A stretch of DNA of 12,645 nt from SHZI01 sp964417725 (GTDB lineage Bacteria; Pseudomonadota; Gammaproteobacteria; Steroidobacterales; GCA-2729495). The position numbers and the translations under genes are program-made. The stretch is from positions 1 to 12,645 of the forward strand of contig CAYQIV010000037.1 in NCBI GenBank assembly GCA_964417725.1, read 5' to 3'. The notes under the pieces were generated by a model. That model was given only the letters and a program-made list of their open reading frames with translations, ran no database searches and had not been told where the DNA came from. Numbering within the stretch: position 1 is the first letter of the stretch; the number at the start of each line of letters is the position of its first letter. Of the stretch, positions 9,975-12,645 are shown in pieces.

Positions 9975-10673
9975 TCAAAAGGCGAACCCTTCGGCCTTCG
10001 CCCGGTTCAGGAGATCCTGCCAGCGCGTCAGGCGCCCGACCCCCGTGGAACTTGGCATGCCGCTTGCAACCGGATTCGCCCAGATGCCCATGCTGTTGAA
10101 ACTGAACACCGGCTGCAGGTCGGGGCGGCGCGACGCAGGGCGGATGTCCGTGATCAGATTGTCAAGCAGCAAGGGCTCCGCATCCGGCGTCTCGTACCAG
10201 GCAAGCACCATGTGGGCCTGCGTGACGTTGCTGGCCGGTCCGCCGATGCGGGCCTTCACATAGATCAGGCGCAACTGCTCGTTCGGTATGCCGGCGCTCA
10301 GCAGCGTGAAATATTTGGCGATGGTGTAATCCTCGCAATCGCCCTGCCCCTTCGCCAGGGTCTCGAGCGGCGTGGCCCAGTAGTCCGTCTGGCCCCAGAT
10401 CTTGATGTCGTCCAGAAAGAGGAGCTTGCGGTTGAAGAATTCGTTGATGCGCTTGAGCTTGTCCCGCGCTTCCAGCGACTTGCTGTCGTCGATCAGTTGC
10501 CGCCAGTCGCGGAAAACGGTTTCCGCGCCGCCATACCGCTGCAAGGTCGCCAGCATCTTCTCGACATCGGCGATCGATGCCTGGAATAGCACGAACCCGG
10601 CCGCCAGCGCAGCAAGGCGGCGCATGGCGGCCAGCGGCCACAACAGCCTGTCCGCCCCGGTCTGGGATATCAT
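9975..10673 (-). CDS. lapG: LapG-like periplasmic transglutaminase-like cysteine protease
   Basis: Family C93 (BTLCP) protease that, in the known Lap system, cuts the N-terminal retention module of the adhesin and releases it from the surface when c-di-GMP is low. Counting from this ATG, the catalytic triad is Cys113 in 'GQGDCEDYTIAKYF', His154 in 'QAHMVLAWY' and Asp171 in 'LLLDNL'. The acidic residues on either side of the Cys are those implicated in calcium binding in LapG. 'WGQTDYWATPLETL' and 'SRRPDLQPVFSFNS' are also family-typical. The start is uncertain: TTG 10679, ATG 10673 and ATG 10625 are all in frame and none has a clear ribosome site. The ATG at 10625 would give a compact signal peptide ('MRRLAALAAGFVLFQASIA', cleavage before Asp), which is attractive for a periplasmic enzyme. 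It is the first gene of a lapG-lapD unit. Confidence 0.92.
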   Translation of the reverse strand: MISQTGADRLLWPLAAMRRLAALAAGFVLFQASIADVEKMLATLQRYGGAETVFRDWRQLIDDSKSLEARDKLKRINEFFNRKLLFLDDIKIWGQTDYWATPLETLAKGQGDCEDYTIAKYFTLLSAGIPNEQLRLIYVKARIGGPASNVTQAHMVLAWYETPDAEPLLLDNLITDIRPASRRPDLQPVFSFNSMGIWANPVASGMPSSTGVGRLTRWQDLLNRAKAEGFAF

Positions 10674-10715
10674 TCGCAATTAAAGAAAAGAACTGCCAGC
10701 AATTAGCCGCCAATA
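10674..10715. promoter_or_regulatory. Short divergent intergenic region between lapG and the TolC-family gene
   Basis: Only about 40 bp separate the two divergent starts, or 90 bp if lapG starts at 10625. The strip is AT-rich compared with its surroundings (TTAAAGAAAAG, AATTAG, CAATA). A plausible plus-strand -10 box, TATCAT, lies at 10668-10673, without a convincing -35. No obvious ribosome site precedes the ATG at 10716. Promoters for both directions must overlap each other or the coding ends; the actual sites cannot be fixed by eye. Confidence 0.4.
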
Positions 10716-12533
10716 ATGCATCGCAAAATCATCATCCTGTGCCTGGCCCTGGGTCCCCTGCTGGCTCATGCGCAAACCACCACGCTGCAGAGCGCGGCCC
10801 AGAAGGCCGTCCTTTCCAACCCCGAAGTCCTGCAGCGCTGGCACGCCTACAAGGCCGCCCAGGGGGAGCGCGACGCCGCCTTCGGCGGCTACCTGCCCCG
10901 CCTCGACCTCTCCGCCAACAGGGGGCGCGACCACCGGGACGATCCGATCCTGAAGAAGGACTATACGCGCAACGCGACGACACTCACCCTGACGCAGATG
11001 CTATACGACGGGTTCGCCACGCGCAATGAAGTGAAACGCTTCGACCACGCCCTCGCCGTCCGCCTTTTCGAACTGCAGGACGCTTCGGAAACCGCCGCGC
11101 TGGAAGCGGCGCGCGCCTATATCGACGTGCTCCGCTATCGCAGGCTGGTCGCGTTGGCGGAGGAGAACTACGTCCGTCACCGCTCGGTCTTCGAGCAGAT
11201 CCAGAAAAAGGTGCAGGCCGGCGTCGGGCGCCGCGTCGACCTCGAGCAGGCAGCCGGCCGGCTGGCCCTGGCCGAGGCCAATCTCCTGACCGAAACCTCG
11301 AACCTGCACGATGTCAGCGCCCGCTACATGCGCGTGGTCGGCGAGCAGGCCCCCAAGGAGATGGATTCCCTCGCCAACCTGACCAAGGGCATGCCGAAGG
11401 ACATGACCGAGGCACTGGCCGCCGCGCAGCGCGGCCATCCTGCCCTGCTTGCCTCCATCGAAAACGTGCGCTCGGCCTATTCCGCCGCCCGGGTGCGCGA
11501 CGCCGCCTACCAGCCCCGCCTCGACCTGCGGCTGAAGCGCGACCGGGGAGACAACCTCAACGGCTACATCGGCCAGCATGAATCCAGCACCGCAGAAGTC
11601 GTGCTGAGCTGGAACCTCTTCAACGGTTTCTCCGACGTCGGCCGCTCCCGCCAATATGCCGAACAGCACAACGTCGCCAAGGACTTGCGGGACAAGACCT
11701 GCCGCGACGTGCGGCAAAGCGTCGCCATCGCCTTCAACGACACGCGCAAGCTGACCGAGCAGCTCGGCTACCTCGACCAGCACCAGCTCTCGATCGAGAA
11801 GGCGCGCGATGCCTACCGCAAGCAGTTCGACATCGGCCAGCGCAGCCTGCTCGACCTGCTCGACAGCGAGAACGAACTCTTCCAGTCGCGCCGCGCCTAC
11901 AGCAATGCCGAGCACGACCTGGCCATCGCCTACCTCCGCACCCACGCCGGCGTTGGCAAGCTGCTCGCGACGCTGGGCGTCTCGAAGGCCGGCGATCCGC
12001 CCCCGCCGGAGCCGGAAATGTGGGCAGCCGGAGAAGAGGCGCCGGAGAATTGCCCGCCGGACAACCCGCAGCTCTATGTCGCCGACAAGGAAACCCTGAA
12101 CGCCCGCGCCCAGGAACTGCTCAAGGAGCTCGCGCCCGCTGCCGCCGCGAGCGAAGCGCCGGCGCCTCCGCAGTCCGAAACGACGCCCGAGCGCGCCGTC
12201 GCCGAAGCCCTCAAGGCCTGGACGACCGCCTGGTCGGACCGCAACGCGCAGGCCTATCTGGACGCCTACGCCCCGGCCTTCGCGCCCGCCGACGGCAGCA
12301 CGCGCGAAGCGTGGGCCGCCAAGCGCAAGCGGGCGCTGGAACGCGCCAAGGAGATCTCGCTGGATATCCGCGACATCAAGCTCGCCGTCCGGGACGCCAG
12401 GCACGCCAGCACCGTCTTCAGGCAGGCCTACCGCTCCGAGCAGTTCAAGGACGTCGTCCTGAAGACCCTCGAGTGGGAACGGGTCGACGGGCGCTGGCTG
12501 ATCGTCGGGGAAACCGCCGAGGCCGTGAAATAA
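10716..12533 (+). CDS. TolC-family (LapE-like) outer-membrane efflux/secretion channel with C-terminal NTF2/SnoaL-like domain
   Basis: A protein of 605 residues. The signal peptide is 1-19 ('MHRKIIILCLALGPLLAHA', cut before Gln20). Two outer-membrane-efflux-protein repeats follow, about 20-210 and 225-420, recognisable from the paired strand motifs 'GYLPRLDLSANRG'/'AYQPRLDLRLKRD' and 'LYDGFATRNEVKR'/'LFNGFSDVGRSRQ', and from 'DIGQRSLLDLLDSENELF'. This part should form the trimeric outer-membrane pore that exports the adhesin with an ABC transporter and adaptor encoded elsewhere. Unusually for TolC proteins (typically about 430-490 residues), a Pro/Ala-rich linker (about 424-490, one Cys at 446) leads to a further domain at 491-604 with an NTF2/SnoaL-like pattern ('AVAEALKAWTTAWSDRNAQA', 'YLDAYAP', ending 'WERVDGRWLIVGE'). 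The domain should lie in the periplasm; its role is unknown. It is divergent from lapG, and its terminator follows 15 bp after the stop. The TolC part is firm; the lapE role is inferred from position. Confidence 0.9.
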   Translation: MHRKIIILCLALGPLLAHAQTTTLQSAAQKAVLSNPEVLQRWHAYKAAQGERDAAFGGYLPRLDLSANRGRDHRDDPILKKDYTRNATTLTLTQMLYDGFATRNEVKRFDHALAVRLFELQDASETAALEAARAYIDVLRYRRLVALAEENYVRHRSVFEQIQKKVQAGVGRRVDLEQAAGRLALAEANLLTETSNLHDVSARYMRVVGEQAPKEMDSLANLTKGMPKDMTEALAAAQRGHPALLASIENVRSAYSAARVRDAAYQPRLDLRLKRDRGDNLNGYIGQHESSTAEVVLSWNLFNGFSDVGRSRQYAEQHNVAKDLRDKTCRDVRQSVAIAFNDTRKLTEQLGYLDQHQLSIEKARDAYRKQFDIGQRSLLDLLDSENELFQSRRAYSNAEHDLAIAYLRTHAGVGKLLATLGVSKAGDPPPPEPEMWAAGEEAPENCPPDNPQLYVADKETLNARAQELLKELAPAAAASEAPAPPQSETTPERAVAEALKAWTTAWSDRNAQAYLDAYAPAFAPADGSTREAWAAKRKRALERAKEISLDIRDIKLAVRDARHASTVFRQAYRSEQFKDVVLKTLEWERVDGRWLIVGETAEAVK

Positions 12534-12548
12534 GGGAATCGGGGCAAC

Positions 12549-12579
12549 AAAAAAGCCGGCCCGAATGGCCGGCTTTTTT
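12549..12579. terminator. Symmetrical intrinsic terminator, probably bidirectional
   Basis: A 7-bp stem, GCCGGCC (12555-12561) with GGCCGGC (12567-12573), and a CGAAT loop are flanked by six A's before (12549-12554) and six T's after (12574-12579). It therefore has a U tract when transcribed from either side. It sits 15 bp after the TolC-family stop and 12 bp past the 3' end of the convergent tRNA-Ser, so it can end both transcripts. Confidence 0.93.
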
Positions 12580-12591
12580 ATCGAATGCGGG

Positions 12592-12645
<54 letters not shown>

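Noticed and set aside
11001..12404. Open frame of 467 codons on the minus strand opposite the TolC gene
   Set aside because: It is an antisense shadow of a gene with a clear signal peptide and TolC repeats. Its Gly/Val/Ala-rich composition is typical of reverse-frame artefacts.

Overview
The window carries most of a c-di-GMP-controlled giant surface adhesin locus of the Lap type (LapA adhesin, LapG protease, LapD receptor, LapE/TolC outer-membrane channel). The G+C content is high and codons are strongly GC-biased. The TolC protein, the LapG/LapD pair and the tRNA-Ser with an encoded CCA all fit a Gram-negative proteobacterium. A betaproteobacterium (for example the Rhodocyclales/Azoarcus/Dechloromonas area) is my best guess, from general resemblance only; no marker in the window proves it.

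Layout. Positions 1-7882 (+) hold one very large adhesin gene that enters from the left edge. It is a chain of about 100-140-residue beta-sandwich modules: cadherin-like/VCBS-like, LapA-type Ig-like and Calx-beta. These are followed by a probable ligand-binding module, nine RTX nonapeptides and a C-terminal type I secretion signal. A run of exactly 100 Ns (3245-3344) interrupts the gene inside a tandem repeat of 312 bp. The reading frame differs on the two sides of the Ns, but this comes from an arbitrary gap length and is not a mutation. The N-terminal retention module, where LapG would cut, lies outside the window. Positions 7883-8015 are a gene-free spacer with hairpins. On the minus strand, lapG (9975-10673) is followed by lapD (8016-9935), 39 bp apart, an apparent operon that converges on the adhesin gene. 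Diverging from lapG is a TolC-family gene (10716-12533, +) whose product carries an unusual extra C-terminal NTF2/SnoaL-like domain. It ends at a symmetrical, probably bidirectional terminator (12549-12579) that also serves a convergent tRNA-Ser gene, cut by the right edge.

How the parts work together (inferred from the Pseudomonas fluorescens Lap paradigm). The adhesin would be exported by a type I system using the TolC-like protein as the outer-membrane pore, and held there by its N-terminal retention module. LapG is a periplasmic calcium-dependent cysteine protease that clips that module and releases the adhesin. LapD is an inner-membrane receptor with degenerate GGDEF and EAL domains that sequesters LapG when c-di-GMP is high. 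The inner-membrane ABC and membrane-fusion components (LapB, LapC) are not in this window.

Most notable points: a perfect 734-bp direct repeat inside the adhesin; 55-bp repeat flanks on both sides of the N gap that indicate a collapsed tandem array; a lower-GC foreign-looking insert of about 174 residues inside a VCBS-like module; and the TolC-NTF2 fusion.
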